Notes: generated by a model from the letters alone, not told the origin. A stretch of 64,000 nucleotides of DNA from Nepenthes gracilis (GCA_033239525.1 BSYO01000028.1:11153597-11217596); one strand, 5' to 3'; shown: positions 12,601 through 21,230, counted from the first letter of the stretch. Program-made: numbers and translations.

Positions 12601-14365
12601 GGATTTTGAAAATAATGAGCCGTTAGACACAAGGACCCGCGCCGCTCGCGTGCCATTCGAGCGCTCGGGGAGCGTGGGTTAGGTTTTGGAGAACCTGGGT
12701 GCAGGCACTCGAGCGCCAACGGGGCGCACAGCGAGCGCTCACTTCTGTTAAATGCGTTCGTTGTGCACCTTAAGCGCTCACCTAGCGCACGCGGCATGGG
12801 CGCTCCTAGATGGCGACTCGGGCGCCTAGTGGGTGCCGATCCCGAGAGGAGCTGAAATAGAGAGTAATGTGGCGTGAACGCTGAGATGTGACGATAACAA
12901 TCCGCTAGTATGAGGCAGATGAAAGTCTTCCAAGTATGGATGATGTTGCAGATAATCGAACGCCCCCACGAAGTCACGGAATGTGCCAATACACAAGGCG
13001 ACTAACACTTGACTTCCAAGTTGTCAAGATGAAATTTCCACCTTTGAAGTACGAGGGATAATAGAAAATGGGAGAACTCTAATAAGACTCAGAAATCATT
13101 TTGCAACCTCGCTGCCAAACATGTGCACTATAGGGACGTCTTTTCATTAGATCACTCTTAAGTGATACTAAACTTTTCCATGTTAGATGCATCTACATGA
13201 TCCCACAAAGTACTGCCCAACAATTTTTTCCTCAACAACACTTCAACAAATTTCAACAGAATTCAATTTTGTTTGCCGAAGAATTACCTTATGATTTTTG
13301 TGTACTCATTTTTTGAGTGCAAAATTATTTTTGAGTTTTTATCTAATAGTTTAAGCTCTTGAGTCTGTTGGCTTCTTGTTATAATATCAGAGTCTTATTA
13401 GTCAAGTAGTCATAAACTCAACACTTGAATCTCCTATTATCATATAATTTTCTCTTAGCACTCATTATAGACTGAACTGTGTTCTTAAACAATCTTTCAA
13501 ACTCGAAAAAGAACATTCTCATGAAGTGATGACTTAGATTATCATACTGATCTTGGACCTTCGCGTATGGTTTTCTTGATATTCTGGCATTGAGCTATGC
13601 TCTGTTAGCATCTACAAGAATGTAACTGTGTTTGGTCTGCACAGTTAGTTATGTGATGGAGCAAGTAAAGAAAAAAAAGGGAAAAAATAAAGCATAGGAG
13701 AATGTTGGACGATGTATCATGATATATGGTTGATACAACTACATATTGCGATTTTTTTTGTAGTATTGGTAAATATCGATATCAGAAGTCTTATACCGAT
13801 GTTTTACATTTCTGTCGATATTCATTGCATGAACACCAGCATTAATGTGTTATACCATCCAATCATTAATCATAGAGTGAGTGCATTGCCTTTGCTTTTT
13901 CAATAAATCAATAGATTTAAAAGTAGTTCGATTCTTTCCCAAATCTCTCATATAGCACGAGTTTTACGTGCTGTAATGTTTTTTTTTAAATTTTTTATAA
14001 AACAAACACAAGAGTTTGTGGGAATTTTACTCTGCGAATGTATTTTCCTGTTTTGGTAGGTTGCTGGGCACAGAGATGTCCTGGAAGAGAATCCTTACTT
14101 GAAGCAAAGACTCCGCCTTCGTGACTCATACACGACAACCATGAACGTGTGCCAAGCTTACACGCTGAAGCGCATCCGTGACCGTGACCCCAACTATCGC
14201 GTGAAGCTCCGGCCTCACATCTCGAAGGATGACATGGAGTCGACAAGTAAACCAGCCGCTGAACTTGTGAAGTTGAACCCGACGAGTGAGTACGCCCCTG
14301 GTTTAGAGGACACCCTTATCTTGACCATGAAGGGCATTGCTGCTGGCATGCAGAACACTGGTTAA
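472..14365 (+). CDS. PPC: Phosphoenolpyruvate carboxylase, plant type (C-terminal ~615 residues, 4 exons)
   Basis: Cytosolic enzyme that adds bicarbonate to PEP to form oxaloacetate, feeding the TCA cycle, and C4 or CAM carbon fixation in some plants. The coding sequence is join(472..626, 742..1740, 2383..2769, 14060..14365), with canonical GT-AG junctions and a continuous reading frame. Visible signatures are [10 protein letters not shown] (1306-1335), the catalytic loop [14 protein letters not shown] (1420-1461), [11 protein letters not shown] near 2413-2445, and the C-terminal QNTG typical of plant-type enzymes. In WIFAWTQ the codon 2488-2490 encodes Ala; maize C4 PEPC has Ser here, so a non-C4 (housekeeping or possibly CAM) isoform is inferred. 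The family is about 965 residues long, so about 350 are missing upstream. The last intron is 11,290 bp because of an antisense copia insertion, but no exon is broken. Slight oddities are in the last exon. The gene is probably functional; expression cannot be judged from sequence. Confidence 0.96.
742..1740 (+). CDS. PPC: PEPC exon (FLEPLELC...VEYFRL), catalytic core
   Basis: This 999-bp, 333-codon exon begins after the acceptor tttag (737-741) and ends before the donor gtaagt (1741). It holds most of the active-site region, including the conserved PEP-site motifs at 1306-1335 and the glycine-rich catalytic loop at 1420-1461. Residues that differ from the usual plant sequence are an Arg in LFGRDLP (normally Pro), a Cys in PSDCFGAY (normally Asn) and a Tyr in EEYRQEW (normally Lys or Arg). 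None is a known catalytic residue. Confidence 0.95.
1741..2382 (+). other. PEPC intron with ATATCG-rich repeat
   Basis: A 642-bp intron running from gtaagt to gcatgtag. Nearly all of 1800-2345 is a low-GC dispersed repeat rich in ATATCG, with quasi-palindromic TATATCGGCCGATAT cores, the clearest near 2293-2312. Related copies lie at 1-115, 13690-13870 and 14700-14930. No protein is encoded. Confidence 0.8.
1800..2345 (+). repeat. ATATCG-rich dispersed repeat, copy 2
   Basis: Contains repeated ATATCG, TATCGGC and GATATAT words and short palindromes such as ATATCGGCCGATAT. It shares word order with the copy at 1-115: an aatat..tgttg..gaaatat..gggcctaga/tctaat..gatacatat-like succession. No terminal inverted repeats or target duplication could be fixed by eye. 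A small non-autonomous transposon family is possible. Confidence 0.55.
2383..2769 (+). CDS. PPC: PEPC exon ([14 protein letters not shown]...ETKTLLLQ)
   Basis: A 387-bp, 129-codon exon between the acceptor gtag (2379-2382) and the donor gtaaaa (2770). It carries the strongly conserved [11 protein letters not shown] segment and [19 protein letters not shown]. The Ala codon at 2488-2490 marks a non-C4 enzyme by comparison with maize C4 PEPC, which has Ser there. Confidence 0.95.
3326..4408 (-). repeat. Element 1 3' LTR
   Basis: 1083 bp, read on the minus strand from TGTTAG. The end away from the gene body is TA rather than CA because of one substitution at 3327. It contains a TATA-like run (3979-3992) and, upstream of it in the sense direction, a GC-rich segment with several CTCGAGCGCT-type words (about 4040-4240). 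Confidence 0.93.
4409..4420 (-). other. Element 1 polypurine tract
   Basis: The minus strand reads AAAGGGGGAGAT directly against the TGTTAG start of the 3' LTR. That is the position and composition expected for plus-strand priming in a copia element. Confidence 0.85.
4681..4900 (-). repeat. Tandem duplication with PPT-like tracts
   Basis: A unit of about 90 bp (aactggaaacataag...aaataaataaagg) occurs twice, starting near 4706 and 4796, with a partial third copy before it. Each unit carries a purine-rich minus-strand tract such as GTTAGGGGGAG near 4768 and 4888, resembling the true PPT. The rest of 4421-5108 shows no convincing gene. Confidence 0.7.
5109..6170 (-). pseudogene. Extra ORF downstream of copia pol (plant transposon-like protein), one in-frame stop
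   Basis: Reading starts at an ATG (6168-6170, [11 protein letters not shown]) and stays in one frame to a stop at 5109-5111. It is broken only by TAA at 5913-5915, between PIPIIV and EFYSN. The predicted protein is about 350 residues: a basic, serine-rich N-terminus, a central part (EFYSN...[19 protein letters not shown]) that resembles the putative plant transposon protein domain (Pfam-type Transposase_32 family) often found beside retroelement pol genes, then a Ser/Pro-rich region and a C-terminal Q/E-rich stretch. The function of such ORFs is unknown. The sequence ttttcag directly before the ATG looks like a 3' splice site, so expression from a spliced RNA is possible. Family assignment is by pattern only. 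Confidence 0.6.
6171..6954 (-). other. Element 1 spacer between pol and extra ORF
   Basis: GC-richer internal sequence with no convincing protein homology. The open frames here (for example minus 6567-7013) are driven by a CT/GA run and low-complexity Ser/Leu translation. In the sense direction it lies between the pol stop and the acceptor-like site, as expected for an intron or leader of the extra ORF. Confidence 0.5.
6829..6855 (+). repeat. (GA)n microsatellite
   Basis: Pure GA dinucleotide run of about 13 units inside element 1, directly after gacgac. Confidence 0.95.
6955..8436 (-). pseudogene. Copia reverse transcriptase-RNase H (open 493 codons), part of broken pol
   Basis: Copies element RNA into cDNA and removes the RNA strand. 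From the N-terminus the frame shows [36 protein letters not shown], the fingers/palm stretch [10 protein letters not shown], and the catalytic YIDD at 7894-7905. RNase H follows with [24 protein letters not shown] and DILTKPL. This part of pol has no internal stop, but it is not in frame with the integrase region upstream and lacks a pol start of its own, so it is a piece of a broken polyprotein. In intact copia elements RT follows integrase, as here. Confidence 0.93.
8446..9862 (-). pseudogene. Copia integrase region, frameshifted, catalytic Glu deleted
   Basis: Integrase joins the cDNA to host DNA. Going N to C on the minus strand: GAG-pre-integrase ([11 protein letters not shown]), the zinc-binding [10 protein letters not shown] (9485-9862 frame), the core with the first Asp in HMDLMGP and the second in [10 protein letters not shown] (9138-9467), then TPQQN and the C-terminal part [14 protein letters not shown]...FLGYS (8589-9071), then a linker (8446-8682). 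A frameshift lies near 9530, an in-frame TGA at 9138-9140, and further breaks occur before the RT frame. At 9081-9089 TPQQN runs straight into RVIQEM. The seven residues usually between them, with the third DDE acid, are absent. Confidence 0.9.
9863..9990 (-). pseudogene. Copia protease remnant, active-site motif altered
   Basis: The minus strand reads [19 protein letters not shown], the copia aspartic-protease start. The usual Asp-Ser/Thr/Asn-Gly triplet is Asp-Asn-Glu at 9931-9939, so the conserved Gly is Glu. A one-base frameshift near 9893-9900 separates this from the following VFGDGAKAS segment. Both changes should abolish activity. Confidence 0.8.
10063..11895 (-). pseudogene. Copia gag (UBN2-type), frameshifted
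   Basis: Structural protein that packages element RNA. It starts at ATG 11893-11895 shortly after the PBS with [20 protein letters not shown], the classic plant copia gag opening. The capsid part runs to about 11434, continues after a shift at 11204-11386 ([14 protein letters not shown] type) and 11128-11310, then a CCHC zinc knuckle ([14 protein letters not shown]) at about 10989-11033. An acidic segment, MAFMAS and a lysine-rich coiled region lead to a second Cys/His cluster ([14 protein letters not shown]) near 10190. At least two frameshifts and several stops break it. Confidence 0.88.
11910..11922 (-). other. Element 1 primer-binding site (tRNA-iMet type)
   Basis: The minus strand reads TGGTATCAGAGAC two bases inside the 5' LTR end at 11925, the standard position and sequence for priming by initiator methionine tRNA. 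Confidence 0.93.
11925..13007 (-). repeat. Element 1 5' LTR
   Basis: 1083 bp, starting TGTTAG (at 13007 on the minus strand) and ending TTTTTCA. It is the pair of 3326-4408 and keeps the same order: TATA-like run at 12578-12591 and a CTCGAGCGC-rich GC block at about 12640-12840. CTTGA follows it as the target duplication. Confidence 0.94.
13690..13870 (+). repeat. ATATCG-rich dispersed repeat, copy 3
   Basis: Intronic sequence with gatatatggttgatac, aatatcgatatc and ctgtcgatattc words, related to the copies at 1-115, 1800-2345 and 14700-14930. Ends are not defined. Confidence 0.5.
14060..14365 (+). CDS. PPC: PEPC last exon (VAGHRDVLE...GMQNTG stop)
   Basis: A 306-bp exon with 101 residues and TAA at 14363-14365, starting after ttttggtag. 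It matches the C-terminal domain: [50 protein letters not shown] and the terminal QNTG that sits in the active-site cleft. [10 protein letters not shown] has an extra Arg-Asp made by a six-base tandem duplication (cgtgac twice), and MESTSKPA appears one residue longer than usual. Both are in frame in a variable loop. Confidence 0.96.
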   Translation, partial: VAGHRDVLEENPYLKQRLRLRDSYTTTMNVCQAYTLKRIRDRDPNYRVKLRPHISKDDMESTSKPAAELVKLNPTSEYAPGLEDTLILTMKGIAAGMQNTG

Positions 14366-14565
14366 TCTCGACATTTTATTTGCCTTTTCTTTACCTATCG
14401 CTTTCTTGTGTCTGCCATGGCTGATTATTTTGTGAGCATATCATATAATTCCAGAACCATAGTTTTACTTCAGACTTCTATATGATCAAACTGGAGACTA
14501 TGCTATCAGCGCTGCCTGTGATTGTGTAATATTTTCTCAGAATAATATGATCTGGGCAATAAATG
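14366..14565 (+). other. PEPC 3' UTR with candidate poly(A) signal
   Basis: T-rich sequence after the stop codon. The first AATAAA hexamer is at 14558-14563, about 195 bases past the stop, a plausible polyadenylation signal. Confidence 0.55.
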
Positions 14566-16640
14566 CATAAATGTAAGGAAAGGTGTCAAAGCGTATGTCA
14601 GATTTACTTTCCTTAGAGGCAATATTCATGAGTGGAATGTGTTTACGTGCATTACTTATATGATATAATTATTTCTTTATTTGATTGTATTTTACATTAA
14701 CTCATAACTTTTAGCCACCGATAAAAATATCAGTATCAGTTATGACCATCTCGATATCTGACACATCGGATAATTATATCGGTATCTAATATATTAAAAG
14801 AAAAATAATTTCTGAGAATCATTAGTTGATAGGATAATATCAATTGATATCATTACTGTATTGAAAAATATTAGTATTGGGCCCCTAATGTTGATACATG
14901 TTATGTGATATATTTGCGTTAATACTTTTAATGAAAACAGAATTGTTTTTGCAATTTTCATCAAGTCAAATGGGTTTATGTGAATTACTCTAATAAAATT
15001 AAATTTGTAACTTTTAATTGGAAATAAAATTATTTATATTTTGCAGATTGATCTTTGCAGTAAATAATTTTGCAAAATTTTTATAGTGTAAGAATAATAT
15101 TATAGAATCATTCTGTATACATTACTCTAGTGTTCTTTTCAATATATTTATTATAATGTAGAATTGTTAATATTAATAGATTAATGAGATTTCATATCAT
15201 CCAAAGGTATCTTATCTTGTATTTAGGTTTCCTACTTCTTTAAAAAAAGGATTAATTCAACCATTTTTAATTATAGCTATTTAATTAGTATTAAAATTGA
15301 ATGATTTTAATTGAAAAGAATTAAATCAACCTCTCCATGAATAAAATTTTAAAGATATCTTAATAAACTTAAATGTTATTTTCTAAATATTTTATTTTGC
15401 ATGGTTGGTGGATGGTGAATCTCTCTTGATACATTCTTAAAAAAAATCCGATTTGTGTGGATTCTCCCAAGTGATGAAGAGATCTTATAGTGACAAAATG
15501 AGATATATTTTATGACCCCAGGATAACATTGGGTTGTTACAAGAAAGGCCGTTGAGGATCGAATAAATTATTGAGGGAACTAGTTGTATAGTTAGGACTT
15601 TTTTTATATTTTTTTCTTATTCCTGCTATAATGGTTTTTTGTGTTAACTTAGACTACCTTTATATATTTTATTGATATTTCATTGATAAGTAAAGGAGAA
15701 TATATAAAGAATATAAGGTATCTGAGTGACTGAAAATTCGTAAAACCTTAAAATAACATATGCTTTTATGATACCTATTCCAATCCAAAGATCGAGGTCA
15801 TTGATCTTGAGGAATGATATGTATAGCTCAGAAACCATTATATAAAATGATATTAGGGATATTATTAGTAAGGTGTATTATAGATGGTATAATCATGTTA
15901 TGAGTATAGCTTTCAAGAGGATTGTAGGAATAGTGAGGAAATCATAAATATTGGATAATCTTGTGGTACTTATCCAATAATTGGGGGTGTAAAAATATAG
16001 TATTGGGTTTACTATGACAAAATAAGGTTTAGGGAGATTTCTGTTATCTCATATAGTAATGATTTCGTGTTGAGTTAATAATCGGATTTAGTAGAATCTC
16101 TATTGCATTGTTGATGTCTAGCTGTTCTTATGATTTTTGGGTCGTAAATATGATGTAATATTAAGTTTTAGATAGTTATTAGTATGTTGTATGCTATTAT
16201 TGATCTTTATGCATTGGATATTATAGTCTGAAATGTTTATTATATTTTGATATTATTGATTTGTTTATTTATTAGATACTTGACTCACTCGTACATTTTT
16301 TTTGACTCCAGATTAAAGAGAAATTATAGATATTGGTCAAGATTTCTAGGATTACTATTGAGTACTAAATGACGACAATCTCGAAGTTTGAGACTTCCAT
16401 GATAAAAAATTTTGTGGCTTTTTCTTTACTTCATTAATTTTTGGATATTTTATAGGGACCACCTTCCTAGGAACTTGATGTTATAGATATCGATATTATA
16501 TATTATTTTGAGCAATTTATTATTATGGATATTATATTTAAAGATACATTTATAAGAATCATTTATAATTTGATACACTTTAGTAATTTGAGGCTCTTTT
16601 GTGTGATTAGTTTGGGTCAAGTTTAAGGACTTGGCTTCAG
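14566..16640. other. AT-rich 3' flank, no gene seen
   Basis: Very AT-rich sequence with no open frame of interest. The only structure I can name is the repeat at 14700-14930. The rest (14931-16640) shows no recognisable coding sequence, LTR end or RNA gene. Confidence 0.6.
14700..14930 (+). repeat. ATATCG-rich dispersed repeat, copy 4 (outside the gene)
   Basis: Contains atcagtatcag, catctcgatatctgac, atatcggtatc and then attactgtattgaaaaatat..gggccc..gttgatacatg. That last stretch parallels attactgtgttgagaaatat..gatacat in copy 1 (about 50-100). It lies downstream of the PEPC stop. Confidence 0.6.
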
Positions 16641-17071
16641 GTAGTCCCACCTAGGGTCAATGCTGGCCATTCCTACGCTAAGGTCAACCACACTCATTGC
16701 ATCCGCACCGACGTCCACCATCGGTTGTGCCTGGTCATTTAAGGTTTATTGTTGGCTGAGCCAGGCTAAGTTTGCCACATCGCTTCCGTGCCAAGGTTTG
16801 ACACCATCGCCTAAGTCCAGCACTAGTGGACCTTATTGCTACCATGGCCGAAGACATGACCATCGGCCAACTATGTTGCCACCATGTAGCATTGAGAACC
16901 ACTATCAGCTTTATGAGTGCTTGGACACAATGTCGTTGCTAACATCATTGCCATTAGCATCCAAACGTGATGCACCATCACCTTACTTAGTCCCCACACC
17001 TAAAACTAGTCCTCACTGGTTGTACCGTGCTCGGTCTGCTACTTACGTTGCCACTGGACCTATGGTGAGTA
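16641..17071. other. Left flank of element 2: older unclassified repeat
   Basis: GC-richer sequence with a biased, CCA/GCC-rich texture that resumes after element 2 at 23003, as the matching GGCAT duplications show. An open frame on plus 16660-17121 is most likely compositional. No domain is recognised. Confidence 0.4.
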
Positions 17072-17076
17072 GGCAT

Positions 17077-17854
17077 TGTTGGGGTCACTCCCTTCATGGT
17101 ATTTTTTGTCTGCGGACTTAAAAAGGGAAAATGGACGCGGACTTTTGGAGTGGTTTGAGAAGTCTGTCGAAACGGACAAGGACTCGTTGAAGGAGACATG
17201 TCTGAGAGGTAGCTGAGGACATGGACGAGGACTCTGAAAGCCTAGGCGTTCACTCTCTCTCACAGTAGGCGTGCTGTAGCTGCGTTTCGTAGGTGGGCAG
17301 TTGACCCACTTTGATTGGAGGTTGAGGTGGCTACAACTTTTAAGGGTGTTAGGCCTGCCACTCTAGCATGCCGAGCGTGCGCCTACCATGGCAGGCCTAG
17401 GAGGCGTGGTCCAGCAACCCTACTGTTAGGGTGGCTGGCCGACCACTAGACCTCATGTGTATATATAGGCTTGTGTCCTTACTGGAGATCAGAGTGCCGT
17501 AAAGTGTGAGAGGCAATCACTTGGAACATGCTTTGAGAGAGCCGCGGGCAAGCCTTGTTGTAAAGATAGAAAGAGAAACACTTTTTAGAGAGAGATTGAG
17601 AGATATACACTTGTGATTATTTTTTCTTTGTTTGGGCTTTGTGTAGCTAACATTTTTATAAACAATCAATTATTTATAGTGTATTCTTTGGTGGTTTTTT
17701 CCTTGGTTGAGAAGGGTCTTTTCACGTTAAAATCTCTTGTGTGTTTCTCTCATTTTTCTATCTGTACTTTTGGCCGTCCGTCCGAGAGCTATGCTCTATT
17801 GTTGTCCGACTGATCCGTCTGCCTGGTCACTATGTCTTCCGTTTTGCGCCAACA
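17077..17854 (+). repeat. Element 2 5' LTR
   Basis: Runs TGTTGGGG...CCAACA. It contains a TATA-like tgtatatatagg near 17457-17468, then a stretch ttggttgagaagggtc that is shared with the solo LTR at 26409-27539. Target duplication GGCAT lies just before it. Confidence 0.93.
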
Positions 17855-17856
17855 AG

Positions 17857-17868
17857 TGGTATTAGAGA
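17857..17868 (+). other. Element 2 primer-binding site
   Basis: TGGTATTAGAGA two bases after the 5' LTR. It matches tRNA-iMet priming sites with one change. Confidence 0.85.
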
Positions 17869-17904
17869 TTTGGTTCTTTAAACGGTGACCTTGTTGTTGG
17901 CTGC

Positions 17905-18639
17905 CATGGAGGTAGGAAGCAAAATGACTTGCTTAAATGGAACCAACTTTGACACTTGGCAGAGTAAGATGTCGGACTTGTTCTTTGTGAAGTCATGCAC
18001 AATCCGATTTTTGCCACACAAAAGCCGACGGCAAAAGCGGACAAGGAGTGGGTGTTGGAGCATAAGCAAGTGTACGGTTACATCCGGCAGTTCGTGGACG
18101 ATAACGTGTACAACCACGTTTGGGGAGAGACGAATGCCAAGGAGCTTTCAGAGAAATTGCAAAAGCTCTATGCCTCTAAGACCGGCAATAACAAAATCTT
18201 TCACTTAATGAAGCTCATACAGATTCGATACAAGGATGACTCATCTGTCGCCAACCACCTGAACGAATTTCAGGGCTGTGTGGACCGGCTGAGTGGCATG
18301 GGGATCAAATTTAAGGATGAGGTGCTTGGACTCTGGCTCCTGACAACCCTCCTGGACTCATGGGAGGTCATGAGGATCACCATTGCCAACACAGCTCTTG
18401 ACGGCATGGTGACTTTGGAGATGGCCAAAGGAGCTGTGCTGAACAAGGAGATGAGATGGCGGTTTCAGAGAACGTCCACCTCTTAGCACTCCGAGGTCCT
18501 TATCACCGTATTTAGGGGAAGGAGCCGAGGACGTGGCCCAAAATCTAAAGACAAAGGGGGGAGTAAGTCACGTTCTCGGTACCAGAACATGGAGCGCAGC
18601 CATTGTGGCAAGAAGGGCGACATCAAGAGATTTTGTTAA
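17905..18639 (+). pseudogene. Element 2 gag, frameshifted
   Basis: The ATG at 17905 opens MEVGSKMTCLNGTNFDTWQS, a TNT1-like gag start. A one-base loss near 17991 shifts the frame, and the capsid part continues as plus 17995-18486 (KEWVLEHKQVYGYIRQFVDD...FHLMKLIQIRYKDDSSVANH). The zinc knuckle near 18590-18636 reads SHCGKKGDIKRFC, with the first Cys as Ser and the conserved His as Asp, and is followed by a TAA. It cannot produce normal Gag. Confidence 0.88.
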
Positions 18640-18735
18640 AAGTGAAAGTGTGAAAACGCTGAAAAAGAAAGGGGCGAAAAGCGACGTGGCGAGGAAGAGT
18701 CCTCGATCTTTGTTGTCACAGGAGGTGATCTCCTT

Positions 18736-19318
18736 TTGGCCCGCGAGTCTGAGGACTCTATGAGCGTGGCCGAGCAGGCATTTGACTGGGTGGTGGATTC
18801 TGGCGCATCCATACACGTCACCTCCGGAGAGAAACTGTTCTCCACTTACACTCCAAGTGCCCCAGGAGTGTTGAAGATGGGAAACATGGAGAAGTCCGAG
18901 ATCATTGGACGAGGCGACGTCTCCTTGATGACAAATAATGGAGCCCGACTAATTTTGAGGGATGTCTGACATGTCCCTGATATTTGTATGAATATCATTT
19001 CAGTAGGACGGCTTGATGATGAAGGCTACTGCAGCGTCTTTTATGACGGCAGTTTCAAAATGAAGAAGGGATCCATGGTGGTTGTCCGAGGAGGAATGAC
19101 CTCAGGCCTTTACGCGCTAAAAGCCAAGGTTGAGGTGGCAGAGGTGAATGGCATAAGATGTGTGGAGTCCTCGGGCCTGTGGTACAAAAGGCTCGGACAC
19201 ATGACTGAGAGGGACATGAGTCATCTGGCCAAGAAGTGTCTCATCCTAGAGATGGATGAAGAAAGGCCGAGGACTTGCTCTCACTGCATGGCGGGGAAGC
19301 AACAGAGAGTCTCCTTTT
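18736..19318 (+). pseudogene. Element 2 protease and GAG-pre-integrase
   Basis: The aspartic protease keeps an intact active-site motif, WVVDSGASIHVT (Asp codon at 18796-18798). An in-frame TGA at 18967-18969, just after LILRDV, separates it from HVPDICMNIISVGRLDDEGY and the zinc-binding part of integrase (LWYKRLGHMTERDMSHL, then CSHCMAGKQ), which ends with a TAG at 19318-19320. Confidence 0.88.
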
Positions 19319-19900
19319 AGGGAGATGCATCTTCCAGAAGGTCCGAGGTCCTAGAGCTCGTCCACACAGATGTGTGTGGTCCCCTCCCGGAAATGTCTTT
19401 TGGAGGAGCACAGTACTTTGTCTCCTTCATTGACAACTGCTCGAGGAAACTGTGTTCCCGTTGAAGACCAAGGATTAGGTTGCAGGAATCTTTAAGCAAT
19501 TTTATATCTTCGTTGAGCGTGAGATCGGGAGGAGGTTGAAGGTCGTCCGGAGTGACAACGGTGGAGAGTACATTGGGACTTTTGATACCTATTATAGAGC
19601 TCACGACATCAAACATTAGAGAACTCTATCGAAGATGCCACAATTGAACGACGTGGTCAAGAGGATGAATCGCACCCTAATGGAAAGGGTTAGATGCTTG
19701 TTATCCGAGGCCAGGCTTTTGGGATCTTTTTTGGCCGAGGCCTTGAAGGCGGCCGCCCACATGATCAACCGATCGTCCAGTAAGCCTTTGACGGGGAAGT
19801 CCCAAAAAAGATTTAGACCGAAAAGGAATCAGCTTATAGCCATCTTCGGACATTTGGCTGCAAGACCTTTGTTTATGTTCTGATAAATGAGAGGAGCAAG
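19319..19900 (+). pseudogene. Element 2 integrase core, DDE Glu replaced by Lys
   Basis: Readable in pieces: VHTDVCGPLPEMSFGGAQYF with the first Asp, VVRSDNGGEY with the second, then MPQLNDVVKRMNRTLMERVR. In this last motif the family has a catalytic Glu before RMNRT; here codon 19659-19661 is AAG (Lys). Frameshifts and stops occur around 19450 and 19617. The C-terminal part after PKAAAHMINRSSS is scrambled. Confidence 0.85.
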
Positions 19901-20369
19901 CTAAAGCCACAGACGAAGCAATGAGTCTTTCTAGGCTACGGCGATGACGAACTTGGGTATAGATTCTATGACCCAATAGAAAGGAAGCTGGTCCGGTCTC
20001 GAGATGTGGTATTTATTGAGGAAGAGACCATCGAGGACATTGGAAAAGAGAAGAAGTCTCAACCCAATACTTCTCGGATGGAAAGAGTTGATGTTGAAGC
20101 GGTCCGTCTAGTGCCTCTTGAGTCCAATGTCGGTGGACCAAGAGTGGCTGGCAACCATGGTGAGGTAGTTCCAACGCCTCAGGAGAATCAGGTTGAAGAT
20201 TTGGCCCCTCAATAGACCGATGTGGCCCCTGTGAGATGGTCGTCCAGGGAGAGACATCCGTCCGTCCGTCCCCCTGCCAGCAAGTGAGTACGTCCTCCTC
20301 ACTGATGCCGGTGAACCTGAAGATTTCAGTGAGGCCATGTATAGCGTTTAGAAGGATAAATAGTTTGAG

Positions 20370-21230
20370 ACCATGAAGGACGAAATGACCTCTCTCCATG
20401 AGAACCATACATTTGAGCTGGCTAAGCTGCCCAAAGAGAAGAAGGCCCTAAAGAACAAGTGGGTCTTCCGGCTGAAGACGACCGAGGACTGGTGCAAGCC
20501 AAGACACAAGGCATGACTTGTGGTGAAGGGCTTCAGTCAATGCAAAGGTGTTGACTTTGATAAAATTTTCGCACTTGTTGTGAAGATGTCCTAGGTCCGT
20601 GTGGTGCTCGGACTTGCAGCAGCTTTGGATTTGGAGATTGAGCAATTGGACGTCTGGACAACATTCTCCATGGAGATCTTGAGGAGGAGATCTACATGGA
20701 GCAACCAAATGGTTTTGAAGTCAAGGGGAAGGAAGGACTGGTTTGTCGTTTAAAGAAGAGCTTGTACGCGCCGAAGCAAGCTTTGAAACAGTGGTACCGG
20801 AAGTTTGAGTCCATCATGGTAGGATGAGGATACCATAAGACTACTTCCGATCACTGTATATTTGTCCAGAGATTTTCGAAAAACGACATTGTCATCCTCT
20901 TCCTTTATGTGGACGACATACTGGTTGTCGGACAGAATAGTGCTCTGATCAAGGAGCTGAAAGAGCAATTGGGACAATATTTCACTAGGAAGGACCTCGG
21001 ACCGGTGAAGCAGATTCTGGGGATCAGAATATTTCACGACCGAGGGGACAAGAAGCTCTGGCTATCCTAGGAAGGCTATATTGAAAAGGTGCTTCAGCGA
21101 TTCAATATGGAAAGCTCCAAGCCTGTCAGTACCACTCTGGCCAACCATTTTAGGCTGAGCAAGCAACAGTGTCTGTCCTCGGACACTGAGAAGGCACGCA
21201 TGAGTAAGATACCTTACTCATCGGCAGTTG
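20370..21230 (+). pseudogene. Element 2 reverse transcriptase, many stops
   Basis: The segments HTFELAKLPKEKKALKNKWV, VKGFSQCKGVDFDKIFALVV, LGLAAALDLEIEQLDV and, in the palm, LYVDDILVVGQNS (near 20904) are typical copia RT. Stops interrupt it at about 20512, 20594, 20650, 20750 and 21069, with at least one frame change near 20650. It is decayed but clearly recognisable. Confidence 0.88.

Larger units (their letters stand above)
3326..13007 (-). mobile_element. Ty1/copia LTR retrotransposon, nearly full length, degenerate (element 1)
   Basis: A 9682-bp element antisense to PEPC. Both LTRs are 1083 bp. The PBS (11910-11922) matches the tRNA-iMet type TGGTATCAGAGA, and the PPT (4409-4420) abuts the 3' LTR. 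Target duplications are CTAGA (3321-3325) and CTTGA (13008-13012), one mismatch. The order on the minus strand is LTR, gag, protease, integrase, RT-RNase H, extra ORF, PPT, LTR. This is copia order because integrase precedes RT. Over the first ~240 LTR bases I count about 15 differences (~6%), many of them transitions, so the insertion is not recent. Gag and pol carry frameshifts and stops and integrase has lost its catalytic Glu, so the element is inactive. Confidence 0.95.
2770..14059 (+). other. Giant PEPC intron (11.3 kb)
   Basis: The intron joins CTCCTCCAG/gtaaaa to tttggtag/GTTGCTGGG in phase 0. Host intron sequence is about 2770-3320 and 13013-14059. The rest is an antisense copia retrotransposon. 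Without the insertion the intron would be about 1.6 kb. The right host part contains another ATATCG-rich repeat (13690-13870). Confidence 0.9.
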
